A stretch of 64,000 nucleotides of DNA from Nocardioides sp. Root1257 (GTDB lineage Bacteria; Actinomycetota; Actinomycetes; Propionibacteriales; Nocardioidaceae), in NCBI RefSeq assembly GCF_001425175.1, contig NZ_LMDV01000014.1, forward strand, positions 124,001 through 188,000, given 5' to 3'. Below, piece by piece: positions 1 through 11,758 of the stretch. Position 1 is the first letter of the stretch. Each line of letters starts with the position of its first letter. A program made the position numbers and the translations under genes. The notes beneath the pieces were generated by a model, which was not told the DNA's origin, ran no database searches, and saw only the letters and a program-made list of their open reading frames with translations.

Positions 1-2
1 TG

Positions 3-311
3 GTCGTCACCTCGACGGTCCGTGAGGACACCGGCTACAGCGGTTTGTGGATGCTGGACGCCCTGCAGGACGCGGGCTACCAGGATCTCAAGCACAAGAC
101 GGTGACGGTGCTGTCCGACCCGTCCGCGAACGTCGACGCGAAGCTCGCGGCCGACCTCGTGGACGTCTACCAGCAGCGCACCCGCGGGGTCTACCGCGTC
201 CCCTACGACCCGGCGCTCGTGGCCGGCTCGGTGGTGCCCTACGCGCAGCTGTCCGAGAACACCCGGATGCAGTGGCTGCGGGCCTGCGCCGGGATGGCCG
301 CGGCGCTCTGA
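3..311 (+). CDS. MinD/ParA-like ATPase, C-terminal fragment
   Basis: Only the last 102 codons are in the window; the gene begins upstream. The reading frame is open from base 3 to a TGA at 309-311. The visible part alternates strand- and helix-like segments (VVTSTVREDTGYSG, TVTVLSD) and ends with RVPYDPALVAG, which resembles the C-terminal half of actinobacterial MinD/ParA-like ATPases, including those in type VII secretion loci. The Walker motifs would lie outside the window, so the assignment rests on pattern resemblance alone. It runs toward the convergent gene at 360-767 with a 48-bp gap. Confidence 0.45.
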   Translation, partial: VVTSTVREDTGYSGLWMLDALQDAGYQDLKHKTVTVLSDPSANVDAKLAADLVDVYQQRTRGVYRVPYDPALVAGSVVPYAQLSENTRMQWLRACAGMAAAL

Positions 312-359
312 CCGCTGGCTCGCTGCCTCCGGCCGCTCGACCCGGCCGGAGGTGGTGGG

Positions 360-767
360 TCAGCTCTTCGCAGCACCCCACCCGTGCCACTTCTCGACGA
401 CCAGCCAGGCGCTGGTGCGCGGGCTCTCCCGGTTGGGATAGGGCTTGCCGGTGTAGTGGGTGCTGAGCCGGTCGATGTCGACGAGCCCCTCGTCCGCGCT
501 CAGGCCCTCGACCCGACCGACCAGGGACACGTGCGTGTACCAGCCGGACTCGTCCAGGACGGTCAGGCTGACCCGGGGGTCGCGCCGCAGGTGCTGGAGC
601 CGGACCCGGGTGTCGTCCATGTTGAGCAGCACCCGGTCGTCCTCCTCGAGGAGGTACCAGGTCGCCACCGAGATCGGCTGGCCGTCGGAGCGCAGGGTCG
701 ACACGACGGCGGGATTCGGCTTCAGCAGCAGCGCACGGACGTCGTCGCGGTACGGGAGCTCGGGCAT
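360..767 (-). CDS. PPOX-class flavin/F420-dependent oxidoreductase
   Basis: A 135-aa single-domain protein of the split-beta-barrel pyridoxamine-phosphate-oxidase/FDOR superfamily. The N-terminus (VVSTLRSDGQPISVATWYLL) matches the usual opening in which a substrate or cofactor strand follows a 'thr-x-x-x-asp-gly-x-pro' turn, and 'RLQHLRRDPRVSLTVLD' is the typical second segment. Family members bind FMN or F420 and reduce small substrates; the substrate cannot be told from sequence. The ATG at 767 is preceded by a strong AGGAGG at 771-776 (read on the minus strand). It is divergent from the quinone reductase, with a 64-bp shared promoter region. Confidence 0.75.
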   Translation of the reverse strand: MPELPYRDDVRALLLKPNPAVVSTLRSDGQPISVATWYLLEEDDRVLLNMDDTRVRLQHLRRDPRVSLTVLDESGWYTHVSLVGRVEGLSADEGLVDIDRLSTHYTGKPYPNRESPRTSAWLVVEKWHGWGAAKS

Positions 768-831
768 GGATCCTCCTGGAGACGGGTTACGACGAGGTTA
801 GGTCCCCTGTTTCCCCAGCGAGAGGTTCACC

Positions 832-1848
832 ATGCGCGCAGTCGTCTATCGCGAGACCGGTCCGTCGTCGGTGCTGGAGCCGGTCGAGCGCGACCTGCCC
901 GAGCCCGGTCCCGGCGAGGTGCGGGTGCGGGTGGTCAGGTCGGGCGTCAACCCGACGGACTGGAAGTTCCGCGCCGGGATGATGGCCGGGTGGGACGAGG
1001 TCGTCCCCGGGCAGGACGGCGCGGGAGTCGTCGACGCGGTCGGCCCCGGCGTCGAGGAGTTCGCCGTGGGCGACCGGGTCTGGCTGGTGCTCGCCCAGCA
1101 CGGCCGGCCCTACGGCACCGCGGCCGAGTTCACGGTGCAGCCGGTCGAGCGGGTCGCGCCGCTGGCCGACGAGGCGTCGTACGACCTCGGCGCGAGTCTG
1201 GGGGTGCCCGCGGTGACGGCGCACCGGGCGCTGACCGCCGGCGAGGACGGACCCCACCGGCTCGGTCCGGGAACCCTGGCCGGCCGGGTCGTGCTGGTGG
1301 CCGGGGGAGCGGGCGCGGTTGGGAACGCCGCGATCCAGCTGGCCCGCTGGTCCGGCGCGACCGTCGTCACGACCGTGAGCAGCGACGAGAAGGCCGACCT
1401 CGCGCGTGCCGCGGGCGCCGACCACGTCGTCAACTACCGGGAGTCCGACGCGACGCAGGCCATCCGCGAGGTCGCACCGGACGGGGTCGACATCGTGGTC
1501 GAGGTGGCGCCCGCCCAGAACGTCGGCATCGACCTCGAGGTGGTCAAGGTGCACGGCCTGGTCTCGATCTACGCCAACAACGGCGGCGACGAGCTGACCA
1601 TGCCGCTGCGCGCGGCGTTCGGGAAGAACCTTCGCTTCCAGTTCCTCATCCTCTACACGCTGCACGACCACCTGGTCCGGGCTGCGATGGAGGACGTCAA
1701 CGCGGCCGTCGCGGCCGGGGCGCTCCGGGTCGGGGCCGAGGCGGGGGTCCCGCTGCACCACTTCGGGCTGGCCGAGACGGCCGCCGCTCAGGATGCTGTG
1801 GAGGCTGGCGCGGTCGGCAAGGTGCTGATCGACGTCACCGACGCGTAA
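832..1848 (+). CDS. Zinc-free medium-chain NADPH:quinone reductase
   Basis: A 338-aa medium-chain dehydrogenase/reductase. The GroES-like N-terminal half contains GVNPTDWKFRAG and lacks the catalytic-zinc GHE motif, having GQDGAGVV instead, as in zeta-crystallin-type quinone oxidoreductases. The Rossmann cofactor loop is VLVAGGAGAVGNAA at about residues 153-166, consistent with NADPH binding. Such enzymes make one-electron or hydride reductions of quinones and enals. GAGAGG sits 7 nt before the ATG. It stands alone, with the small membrane gene starting 33 bp downstream. Confidence 0.85.
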   Translation: MRAVVYRETGPSSVLEPVERDLPEPGPGEVRVRVVRSGVNPTDWKFRAGMMAGWDEVVPGQDGAGVVDAVGPGVEEFAVGDRVWLVLAQHGRPYGTAAEFTVQPVERVAPLADEASYDLGASLGVPAVTAHRALTAGEDGPHRLGPGTLAGRVVLVAGGAGAVGNAAIQLARWSGATVVTTVSSDEKADLARAAGADHVVNYRESDATQAIREVAPDGVDIVVEVAPAQNVGIDLEVVKVHGLVSIYANNGGDELTMPLRAAFGKNLRFQFLILYTLHDHLVRAAMEDVNAAVAAGALRVGAEAGVPLHHFGLAETAAAQDAVEAGAVGKVLIDVTDA

Positions 1849-1881
1849 TCAGCACGGCCACCGATCTCAGGCACCGCGTGG

Positions 1882-2085
1882 TTGAGTGGTGAGGTGGCCA
1901 AACCGTTGTGGGTCGTCGTCGGTGTCGTCCTCGTGCTCGTCGGACTGCTGTGGACCTTGCAGGGCATCGACGTCATCCAGGGCAGCTCCATGAGCGGCAC
2001 CCGGACCTGGTCCGTCATCGGCCCGATCGTGCTGCTCGTCGGGGCCTTCGTCATGTCGGTCGGCATCCGTGGACGCAAGCCCTAG
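1882..2085 (+). CDS. Small two-helix membrane protein, unknown function
   Basis: A 67-aa protein with two hydrophobic segments, about residues 9-25 (LWVVVGVVLVLVGLLW) and 43-60 (WSVIGPIVLLVGAFVMSVG), joined by a polar loop; the C-terminus is basic. It starts with TTG at 1882, though GTG at 1894 is also possible. The last 17 bp overlap the start of the molybdopterin oxidoreductase, so the two are probably co-translated. I do not recognise the family; a helper role for the redox pair downstream is only an inference from position. Confidence 0.55.
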   Translation: MSGEVAKPLWVVVGVVLVLVGLLWTLQGIDVIQGSSMSGTRTWSVIGPIVLLVGAFVMSVGIRGRKP

Positions 2086-2767
2086 CCACGGCCCGGACGG
2101 CGCCCCGGTCGGCCGCCGGGTGGTGCTCGGCCTCCTCGGGCTCGGTGCGCTCGGGGTCGTCACCGGCGCCTCGGTCCAGGACGGGCTCAGCAGGATGCTC
2201 GCGCCGGTCCAGCTGCGCGACCCGACCGGCCTGACCTCGCTGGTCCCGCTCGGCAACACCTGGCGCTACTACTCCGTCACCGGCGCGGTCGAGCCGCGCG
2301 ACGCCTCGACGTACACGCTGAAGGTCGCCGGCCTCGTCGACCGTCCCACGACGTACCGGCTCCCGGACCTCGAGGCGCTGCCGCAGCTCTCGTTCACCGA
2401 CACGTTCCACTGCGTCACCGGCTGGCACGTGCCGGACGTGCCATGGCGGGGCGTGCGGCTCTCCGACCTGCTCGACCGGGCAGCGCCGACGGACGAGGCG
2501 GTCGGCGTGCGCTTCCACTCCTTCGACGGCACCTACTCGGTCAACATGACCCTCGACCAGGCCCTGGCCGACGACGTGATCGTCGCGCTCGGGATGTACG
2601 GCAAGCCGGTGACCCACGACCACGGGGGTCCGGTGCGGATCTACTCCGGCTCGATGTACGGCTACAAGAGCACGAAGTGGCTCTCCGAGATCGAGGTGAC
2701 CGACAACGACGACCCGGGCTACTGGGAGGCTCGCGGCTACCCGCTCGACGGGATCATCGGTGAGTGA
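2069..2767 (+). CDS. Molybdopterin-dependent oxidoreductase, YedY/sulfite oxidase type
   Basis: A 232-aa protein with an N-terminal twin-arginine-like stretch (GRRVVLG at residues 15-21) and hydrophobic segment, then the oxidoreductase molybdopterin-binding fold. The probable molybdenum-ligating cysteine is near residue 115 in FHCVTGWHVPDVPWRG, and VRIYSGSMYGYKSTKW is the usual C-terminal cofactor motif. It lies beside a cytochrome b membrane protein that overlaps it by 8 bp, the MsrP/MsrQ or YedY/YedZ arrangement, so it probably works outside the membrane with electrons from the neighbour. Initiation is at GTG 2069, inside the preceding gene. Confidence 0.85.
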   Translation: MDASPSHGPDGAPVGRRVVLGLLGLGALGVVTGASVQDGLSRMLAPVQLRDPTGLTSLVPLGNTWRYYSVTGAVEPRDASTYTLKVAGLVDRPTTYRLPDLEALPQLSFTDTFHCVTGWHVPDVPWRGVRLSDLLDRAAPTDEAVGVRFHSFDGTYSVNMTLDQALADDVIVALGMYGKPVTHDHGGPVRIYSGSMYGYKSTKWLSEIEVTDNDDPGYWEARGYPLDGIIGE

Positions 2768-3383
2768 GTCCGCCGCCCACTCCGTGGCGCGGTTCGCGCG
2801 CGCGGAGCGGCTGGTGCACCGCTCGGTCGCGATCCTGATGGGCGTCTGCCTGATCACCGCCGTGATCCTCTACAACGGCTCGCTGATGCTGGCGGTCGGT
2901 CACCGGCACGTCGTCGAGACCGTGCACGTCTGGAGCGGCCTCGCGCTGCCCGTCCCGATGCTGGCCGGCGCGCTCTCGGCGGCCTACCGCGCCGACGTAC
3001 GCCGCCTCAACCGGTTCACCCCCGCCGACTGGCGGTGGCTGCGGAGCAAGGACCGGCGCGACGGCACCATCCGGGTCGGGAAGTTCAACGCCGGCCAGAA
3101 GGTCAACTCGTGGCTGGTCGCCGGGGCGACCGGGGTGCTGCTCGGCACCGGCGCGCTCATGTACTGGACCGGCCTGGTGCGGCTGTCGTGGCGCTCCGGA
3201 GCCACCTTCGTGCACGACTGGTCCGCCCTGGCGCTCGGTCTCCTCGTGCTCGGCCACATCGCGTACGCCGTCCGCGACCCCGAGGCCCGCCGCGGCATGC
3301 GCACCGGACGGGTCTCGACGCGCTGGGCGCGGACCGAGCACGCTGCCTGGGTGGACGAGCTGGAGGATCGGTCCATCCCCTGA
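2760..3383 (+). CDS. Cytochrome b/b561-like membrane subunit
   Basis: A 207-aa integral membrane protein with four hydrophobic helices. Histidines suited to bis-His heme b ligation lie in helix-embedded contexts: H20 (RLVHRSV), H56 (ETVHVWSG), and near 152 (FVHDWSA) and 166 (LGHIAY). This matches the cytochrome b561/Ni-hydrogenase b-type fold. GTG 2760 overlaps the stop of the molybdopterin gene by 8 bp, so it is almost certainly that enzyme's membrane electron donor. The cytoplasmic tail is short and ends RSIP. Confidence 0.8.
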   Translation: MSESAAHSVARFARAERLVHRSVAILMGVCLITAVILYNGSLMLAVGHRHVVETVHVWSGLALPVPMLAGALSAAYRADVRRLNRFTPADWRWLRSKDRRDGTIRVGKFNAGQKVNSWLVAGATGVLLGTGALMYWTGLVRLSWRSGATFVHDWSALALGLLVLGHIAYAVRDPEARRGMRTGRVSTRWARTEHAAWVDELEDRSIP

Positions 3384-3400
3384 GAATCGTCGGATCCCGG

Positions 3401-3431
3401 TTGGCCGGTCGGCCCTCGGCGCAGGTAAGGT
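3401..3431 (+). promoter_or_regulatory. Candidate pyr operon promoter
   Basis: TTGGCC (3401-3406) and TAAGGT (3426-3431) fit actinobacterial -35 and -10 boxes with a 19-nt spacer. A start near 3438 would give a leader of about 55 nt carrying the PyrR hairpin. Assigned by pattern only. Confidence 0.4.
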
Positions 3432-3458
3432 GCGTCTCGATCGACATCCTTTAACGAG

Positions 3459-3483
3459 CCGTCCCGTGAGGCGGAGAAGGAGG
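3459..3483 (+). promoter_or_regulatory. PyrR-binding hairpin abutting the pyrR ribosome-binding site
   Basis: The stretch 3460-3473 (CGTCCCGTGAGGCG) fits the PyrR RNA consensus ARUCCNGNGAGGYU apart from its first and last positions. It folds into a stem (3460-3463 with 3470-3473, extended by 3459:3474) closed by the expected CNGNGA hexaloop (CCGTGA, 3464-3469). The Shine-Dalgarno sequence AAGGAGG (3477-3483) follows after 2-3 nt, so PyrR bound to this loop would block ribosome entry. No terminator or antiterminator is visible, so control is probably translational, as reported for mycobacterial pyr operons. Confidence 0.75.
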
Positions 3484-3493
3484 TCCGAGGCAG

Positions 3494-4078
3494 TTGCCTG
3501 CGCACCCGTACGAAGAGTCCGTCCCGCTCTCCCGCGTCGTCCTCGACGCCGGTGACATCACGCGGGCGTTGACCCGCATCTCCCACGAGATCCTCGAGCG
3601 CAACAAGGGCGCCGACGACCTCGTCCTGCTCGGCATCCCGAGCCGAGGAGTCCCGCTGGCCCGCCGGATCGCCGAGCGGATCGCCTCCGTCGAGGGCCAC
3701 GACGTGCCCGTCGGCTCGCTGGACATCACGATGTACCGCGACGACCTGCGGCTGAAGCCGGCCCGGGCGCTGCTGCCGACCGAGATCCCGCCGGGCGGGA
3801 TCGACGGCAAGGTGGTCGTCCTGGTCGACGACGTGCTGTTCTCCGGCCGCACCATCCGGGCCGCGCTGGACGCGCTCGGCGACATCGGCCGCCCGACCGC
3901 GGTCCGCCTCGCCGTCCTCGTCGACCGTGGCCACCGCGAGCTGCCGATCCGCGCCGACTTCGTCGGCAAGAACCTCCCGACCTCGCTGGTCGAGCGGGTC
4001 AAGGTGCGGCTCCTGGGCGTCGACGACGTCGACGCCGTGACCATCGAGGGCTTCGGACCTCAGGAGGGAGCACGGTGA
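3494..4078 (+). CDS. pyrR: PyrR, pyrimidine regulatory protein / uracil phosphoribosyltransferase
   Basis: A 194-aa type I phosphoribosyltransferase fold. The PRPP loop VLVDDVLFSGRTIRAAL is near residues 108-125 and GIPSRGVPLA near residue 44. PyrR senses UMP/UTP against PRPP and binds the leader hairpin of its own operon; it also converts uracil to UMP. It starts with TTG at 3494 behind AAGGAGG, a weak start codon that suits a regulatory first gene. It overlaps pyrB by 4 bp (GTGA). A matching RNA hairpin lies directly upstream. Confidence 0.95.
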   Translation: MPAHPYEESVPLSRVVLDAGDITRALTRISHEILERNKGADDLVLLGIPSRGVPLARRIAERIASVEGHDVPVGSLDITMYRDDLRLKPARALLPTEIPPGGIDGKVVVLVDDVLFSGRTIRAALDALGDIGRPTAVRLAVLVDRGHRELPIRADFVGKNLPTSLVERVKVRLLGVDDVDAVTIEGFGPQEGAR

Positions 4079-5031
4079 AGCGACACCTGCTGAGCGCGGC
4101 CGACCTGAGCCGCGACGACGCCGAGCTGGTCCTCGCGACCGCCGACGAGATGCGCTCGCTCGCGGACCGGCCGATCAAGAAGCTGCCCGCGCTGCGCGGC
4201 CGCACCGTGGTCAACCTCTTCTTCGAGGACTCGACCCGCACCCGGATCTCGTTCGAGGCGGCCGCCAAGCGGCTGAGCGCCGACGTCATCAACTTCTCCG
4301 CCAAGGGCTCGAGCCTGTCGAAGGGCGAGAGCCTCAAGGACACCGCCCTGACGCTCGAGGCGATGGGTGCCGACGCGGTCGTCGTCCGGCACGGCGCCAG
4401 CGGCGCCCCGCACCTCCTCGCCCACTCCGGCTGGGTGCGCTCCAGCGTGGTCAACGCCGGTGACGGCACCCACGAGCACCCGACCCAGGCGCTGCTCGAC
4501 GCCTTCACGATGTGGAAGCACCTGGGGGAGTCGAAGCCCGGCGGGCTCGAGGGCCGCAGGATCGCGATCGTCGGCGACGTGCTGCACAGCCGGGTCGCGC
4601 GCTCCAACGCGCTGCTGCTGCGCACCCTCGGCGCCGAGGTCACGCTGGTCGCGCCGCCGACCCTGCTGCCGGTCGGCATCGAGGGCTGGCCGGTCGAGAC
4701 GTCGTACGACCTCGACGGCGTGCTGCCCAAGGCCGACGCGGTGATGATGCTGCGGGTCCAGCGGGAGCGGATGCACGGCGGGTTCTTCCCGACCGCGCGG
4801 GAGTACTCGCGCCGCTACGGCCTCGACGGCAAGCGGATGGCGATGCTCCAGGACCACACGATCGTGATGCACCCCGGCCCGATGGTCCGCGGCATGGAGA
4901 TCACGGCCGACGTGGCCGACTCCGACCGCTCCGTGATCGTCGAGCAGGTCACCAACGGCGTCGCCGTGCGGATGGCCGTCCTGTACCTGCTGCTCGGTGG
5001 TTCCGAGCCGGCTGTCGGAGGAGAAGAGTGA
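4075..5031 (+). CDS. pyrB: Aspartate carbamoyltransferase catalytic chain
   Basis: This 318-aa enzyme joins carbamoyl phosphate to aspartate, the second step of UMP synthesis, in the cytosol. The carbamoyl-phosphate site is canonical: DSTRTRISFEAA near residues 50-61 and HPTQALLDAF near 136-145, with MHPGPMVRG toward the C-terminus in place of the classic H-P-L-P loop. GTG 4075 overlaps pyrR by 4 bp and is preceded by GGAGGG. No pyrI regulatory chain is present, as usual in actinobacteria. It is translationally coupled to pyrC. Confidence 0.96.
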   Translation: MKRHLLSAADLSRDDAELVLATADEMRSLADRPIKKLPALRGRTVVNLFFEDSTRTRISFEAAAKRLSADVINFSAKGSSLSKGESLKDTALTLEAMGADAVVVRHGASGAPHLLAHSGWVRSSVVNAGDGTHEHPTQALLDAFTMWKHLGESKPGGLEGRRIAIVGDVLHSRVARSNALLLRTLGAEVTLVAPPTLLPVGIEGWPVETSYDLDGVLPKADAVMMLRVQRERMHGGFFPTAREYSRRYGLDGKRMAMLQDHTIVMHPGPMVRGMEITADVADSDRSVIVEQVTNGVAVRMAVLYLLLGGSEPAVGGEE

Positions 5032-6320
5032 GCACGTCCTACCTGATCAAGAACGCCGCGATCCTCGGCGGCGAGCCGACCGACCTGCTGCTGCAGGACG
5101 GGACGATCCAGCAGATCGCGCCGGGTCTTGCGGCCGACGACGCGGTCGAGGTCATCGACGCGACCGGCCTGGTCGCGCTGCCCGGCCTGGTCGACCTGCA
5201 CACGCACCTGCGTGAGCCGGGTCGCGAGGACGCCGAGACCGTGGACTCCGGGACCCAGGCGGCCGCGCTCGGCGGGTTCACCGCCGTCTTCGCGATGGCC
5301 AACACCGAGCCGGTCGCCGACACCGCCGGCGTCGTCGAGCAGGTCTGGCGGCTCGGTCGCGAGGCCGGTCACTGCGACGTCTACCCGATCGGCGCCGTCA
5401 CCGTCGGCCTCCAGGGCGAGCGCCTCGCCGAGCTCGGTGCAATGGCCGACTCCGCCGCCCGCGTGCGGGTGTTCTCCGACGACGGCAAGTGCGTCCACGA
5501 CCCGGTGCTGATGCGGCGGGCCCTGGAGTACGTCAAGGCGTTCGACGGCGTCGTCGCCCAGCACGCCCAGGAGCCGCGGCTCACCGAGGGCGCGCAGATG
5601 AACGAGGGCGAGCTGTCCGGCCGCCTCGGCCTCGCCGGCTGGCCCGCGGTCGCCGAGGAGGCGATCATCGCCCGCGACGTGCTGCTCGCCGAGCACGTCG
5701 GCTCGCGCCTGCACGTCTGCCACCTGAGCACCGCCGGGTCGGTCGAGATCGTCCGCTGGGCGAAGGCCAAGGGCGTGGACGTCACCGCCGAGGCCTGCCC
5801 GCACCACCTGCTGCTGACCGACGAGCTGGCGGCGACCTACGACCCGATCTACAAGGTCAACCCGCCGCTGCGCTCGGCCGCCGACGTCGAGGCGGTCAGG
5901 GCCGGCCTCGCCGATGGCACCATCGACATCGTCGCCACTGACCACGCGCCGCACCCGCACGAGGACAAGGACTGCGAGTGGGCGGCGGCCGCGTTCGGCA
6001 TGCTCGGCCTCGAGACCGCGCTCTCGATCGTGCAGCAGACGATGGTCGACCCCGGCCTGCTCGACTGGGCCGGCGTCGCCGAGCGGATGTCCTACGCGCC
6101 GGCCCGGATCGGTCGGGTGGCCGACCACGGCCGTCCGATCGAGGTCGGCGCCCCCGCCAACGTGGTGCTCTACGACCCGGGCGCGACCCGGACGGTCGAC
6201 CCGTCCGAATCGGCCAGCCTGAGCCGCAACACGCCCTACCGCGGGATGGAGCTGCCCGGCCGCGTGGTCGCGACGTTCCTCCGCGGCAAGGCCACCGTGC
6301 TCGACGGGAAGCTGGCATGA
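5028..6320 (+). CDS. pyrC: Dihydroorotase
   Basis: A 430-aa class I (PyrC/AllB-type) amidohydrolase that cyclises carbamoyl-aspartate to dihydroorotate. The metal-binding DLHTHLREPG motif is at about residues 55-64, the second histidine region includes HVCHLST, and the catalytic aspartate is in TDHAPH near 304. The start is the GTG at 5028, which overlaps the pyrB stop by 4 bp and follows GGAGGAG; longer upstream extensions would run through pyrB. The ATGA junction with carA continues the coupling. Confidence 0.96.
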   Translation: MSTSYLIKNAAILGGEPTDLLLQDGTIQQIAPGLAADDAVEVIDATGLVALPGLVDLHTHLREPGREDAETVDSGTQAAALGGFTAVFAMANTEPVADTAGVVEQVWRLGREAGHCDVYPIGAVTVGLQGERLAELGAMADSAARVRVFSDDGKCVHDPVLMRRALEYVKAFDGVVAQHAQEPRLTEGAQMNEGELSGRLGLAGWPAVAEEAIIARDVLLAEHVGSRLHVCHLSTAGSVEIVRWAKAKGVDVTAEACPHHLLLTDELAATYDPIYKVNPPLRSAADVEAVRAGLADGTIDIVATDHAPHPHEDKDCEWAAAAFGMLGLETALSIVQQTMVDPGLLDWAGVAERMSYAPARIGRVADHGRPIEVGAPANVVLYDPGATRTVDPSESASLSRNTPYRGMELPGRVVATFLRGKATVLDGKLA

Positions 6321-7428
6321 GCGCCCTCCTCGTCCTCGAGGACGGGCGCACCTTCACCGGCGAGACGTACGGCGCGGAGGGCGAGACCTTCGGCGAGGCG
6401 GTCTTCAACACCGGCATGACCGGCTACCAGGAGACGCTGACCGACCCGTCCTACCACCGCCAGGTCGTCGTGATGACGGCTCCGCACATCGGCAACACCG
6501 GCGTCAACGACGAGGACCCGGAGTCCTCGCGGATCTGGGTCGCCGGGTACGTCGTCCGCGACCCCGCCCGCCGCGCCTCGAACTGGCGCTCGCAGCGCAG
6601 CCTCGACGACGAGCTGCGGGCGCAGGGCGTCGTCGGGATCTCCGGCATCGACACCCGCGCGCTGACCCGTCACCTGCGCGAGCGCGGTGCGATGCGGGTC
6701 GGCATCTCCTCGACCGAGACCGACCCGGCCGCCCTGCTGGAGCGGGTGCTCGCGTCCGGCGAGATGGCCGGCTCCGAGCTCGCCTCGGAGGTGTCCACCG
6801 CGGAGGCCTACGTCGTCCCGGCTGCGGGGGAGAAGCGCTTCACCGTGGCCGCCCTCGACCTCGGGATCAAGGGCATGACGCCCTACCGGATGGCCGAGCG
6901 CGGCATCGAGGTGCACGTGCTGCCCGCGACCTCGACGCTCGACGACATCCGCGCGACCGGCGCGGACGGGCTGTTCTACTCGAACGGTCCCGGTGACCCG
7001 GCCGCGACCACGCACCAGATCGAGGTGCTCCAGGGGGCGCTGGCCGACGGGCTGCCCTACTTCGGCATCTGCTTCGGCAACCAGCTCTTCGGGCGGGCGC
7101 TCGGCTTCGGCACCTACAAGCTGAAGTACGGCCACCGCGGCATCAACCAGCCGGTCATGGACCGCACCACCGGCAAGACCGAGGTCACCGCCCACAACCA
7201 CGGGTTCGCGGTCGACGCCCCGCTCGACGGCTCGACCAGGACGCCGTACGGCGAGGCGACCGTCAGCCACGTGTGCCTCAACGACGACGTGGTGGAGGGC
7301 CTCGAGCTCCGCGAGGACGGGAGGCTCAAGGGCTTCTCCGTCCAGTACCACCCCGAGGCCGCCGCCGGCCCGCACGACGCGGCGTACCTCTTCGACCGCT
7401 TTGTTCAGCTCATGGAGGGCACCGTCTG

Positions 7429-7429
<1 letters not shown>
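6317..7429 (+). CDS. carA: Carbamoyl-phosphate synthase, small (glutaminase) chain
   Basis: A 370-aa protein with the CPSase small-chain N-terminal domain followed by a class I glutamine amidotransferase. The nucleophile is Cys252 in GICFGNQ and the His/Glu pair is H345-P-E347 in QYHPEAAAG. It supplies ammonia to CarB for carbamoyl phosphate, used by both pyrB here and argF at the far end of the window. ATG 6317 overlaps the pyrC stop. The GICFGNQ form (rather than GICLGHQ) is common in actinobacteria. Confidence 0.96.
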
Positions 7430-10745
<3,316 letters not shown>

Positions 10746-10749
<4 letters not shown>

Positions 10750-11744
10750 TCTACCGGACGATCTTCGACCACGGGTTCACCCGCACCGACCCGGAGAAGG
10801 CGCACCACGCGGCGTTCCGGGCGATCCGGGCGGCCCGGCCGGTCACCTCTCTACGACGTACGCCGGGGACGCCGGTGCAGGCCCTCGGCCTGACCTTCCC
10901 CAACGTGCTCGGACTGGCCGCCGGCTTCGACAAGAACGCCGTCGGCATCGACGGTCTCGCAGCCCTCGGCTTCGGCCACGTCGAGATCGGCACCGTGACC
11001 GGCGAGCCGCAGCCCGGCAATCCGAAGCCACGGCTCTTCCGGCTCCCCGAGGACTGCGCGGTCGTCAACCGGATGGGCTTCAACAACGACGGCGCCGAGG
11101 TCGTGGCCGAGCGGCTGAGGGCCCGCGGGCGCCGCCCGGGACCGGTCCTCGGCGTCAACATCGGCAAGAGCAAGGTCGTCCCCGAGGACGAGGCGGTCCG
11201 CGACTACGAGAAGTCGGCCCGCCTGCTCGCGCCGTACGCCGACTACCTGGTCGTCAACGTCAGCTCCCCGAACACGCCCGGACTGCGCAACCTCCAGGCG
11301 GTCGAGAAGCTCGAGCCGATCCTGACCGCGGTGCAGGCGATCGCTGGCGGCGTGCCGCTGCTCGTGAAGATCGCCCCCGACCTGTCCGACGACGACGTCC
11401 TCGCGGTCGCCGACCTGGCGCTCGCGATCGGCCTCGACGGCATCATCGCCACCAACACGACGATCTCGCGCGAGGGGCTCCGCACGCCCGAGGCGAAGGT
11501 CGAGGAGATCGGCGCCGGGGGGCTCTCGGGCCGTCCGCTCACCGACCGGTCGCTCGACGTGCTGCGCCTGCTGCGCGGCCGGGTCGGGCCTGACCTGACG
11601 CTGATCGGCGTCGGCGGCATCACCACGGTCGAGGACGCGCGGGCCCGCCTCGACGCCGGCGCCACCCTCCTGCAGGGCTACACCGCGTTCATCTACGAGG
11701 GCCCGCTGTGGCCCCGCCGGATCATCAGGGGCGTGCAGGGGTGA
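10746..11744 (+). CDS. pyrD: Quinone-dependent dihydroorotate dehydrogenase (class 2)
   Basis: A 332-aa FMN enzyme oxidising dihydroorotate to orotate with membrane quinone as acceptor. Class 2 features are the N-terminal membrane-associating segment (VIYRTIFDHGFTRTDPEKAHH), LAAGFDKNAVGIDGLAALGFG, NRMGFNNDGAEV, and the SSPNTPGLRNLQ active-site loop with catalytic serine. FMN phosphate binding is by GVGGI near the C-terminus. GTG 10746 overlaps the carB stop by 4 bp. It is convergent with the M48 protease gene 14 bp away. Confidence 0.95.
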
Positions 11745-11758
11745 AGGGAGTGGCGGGC

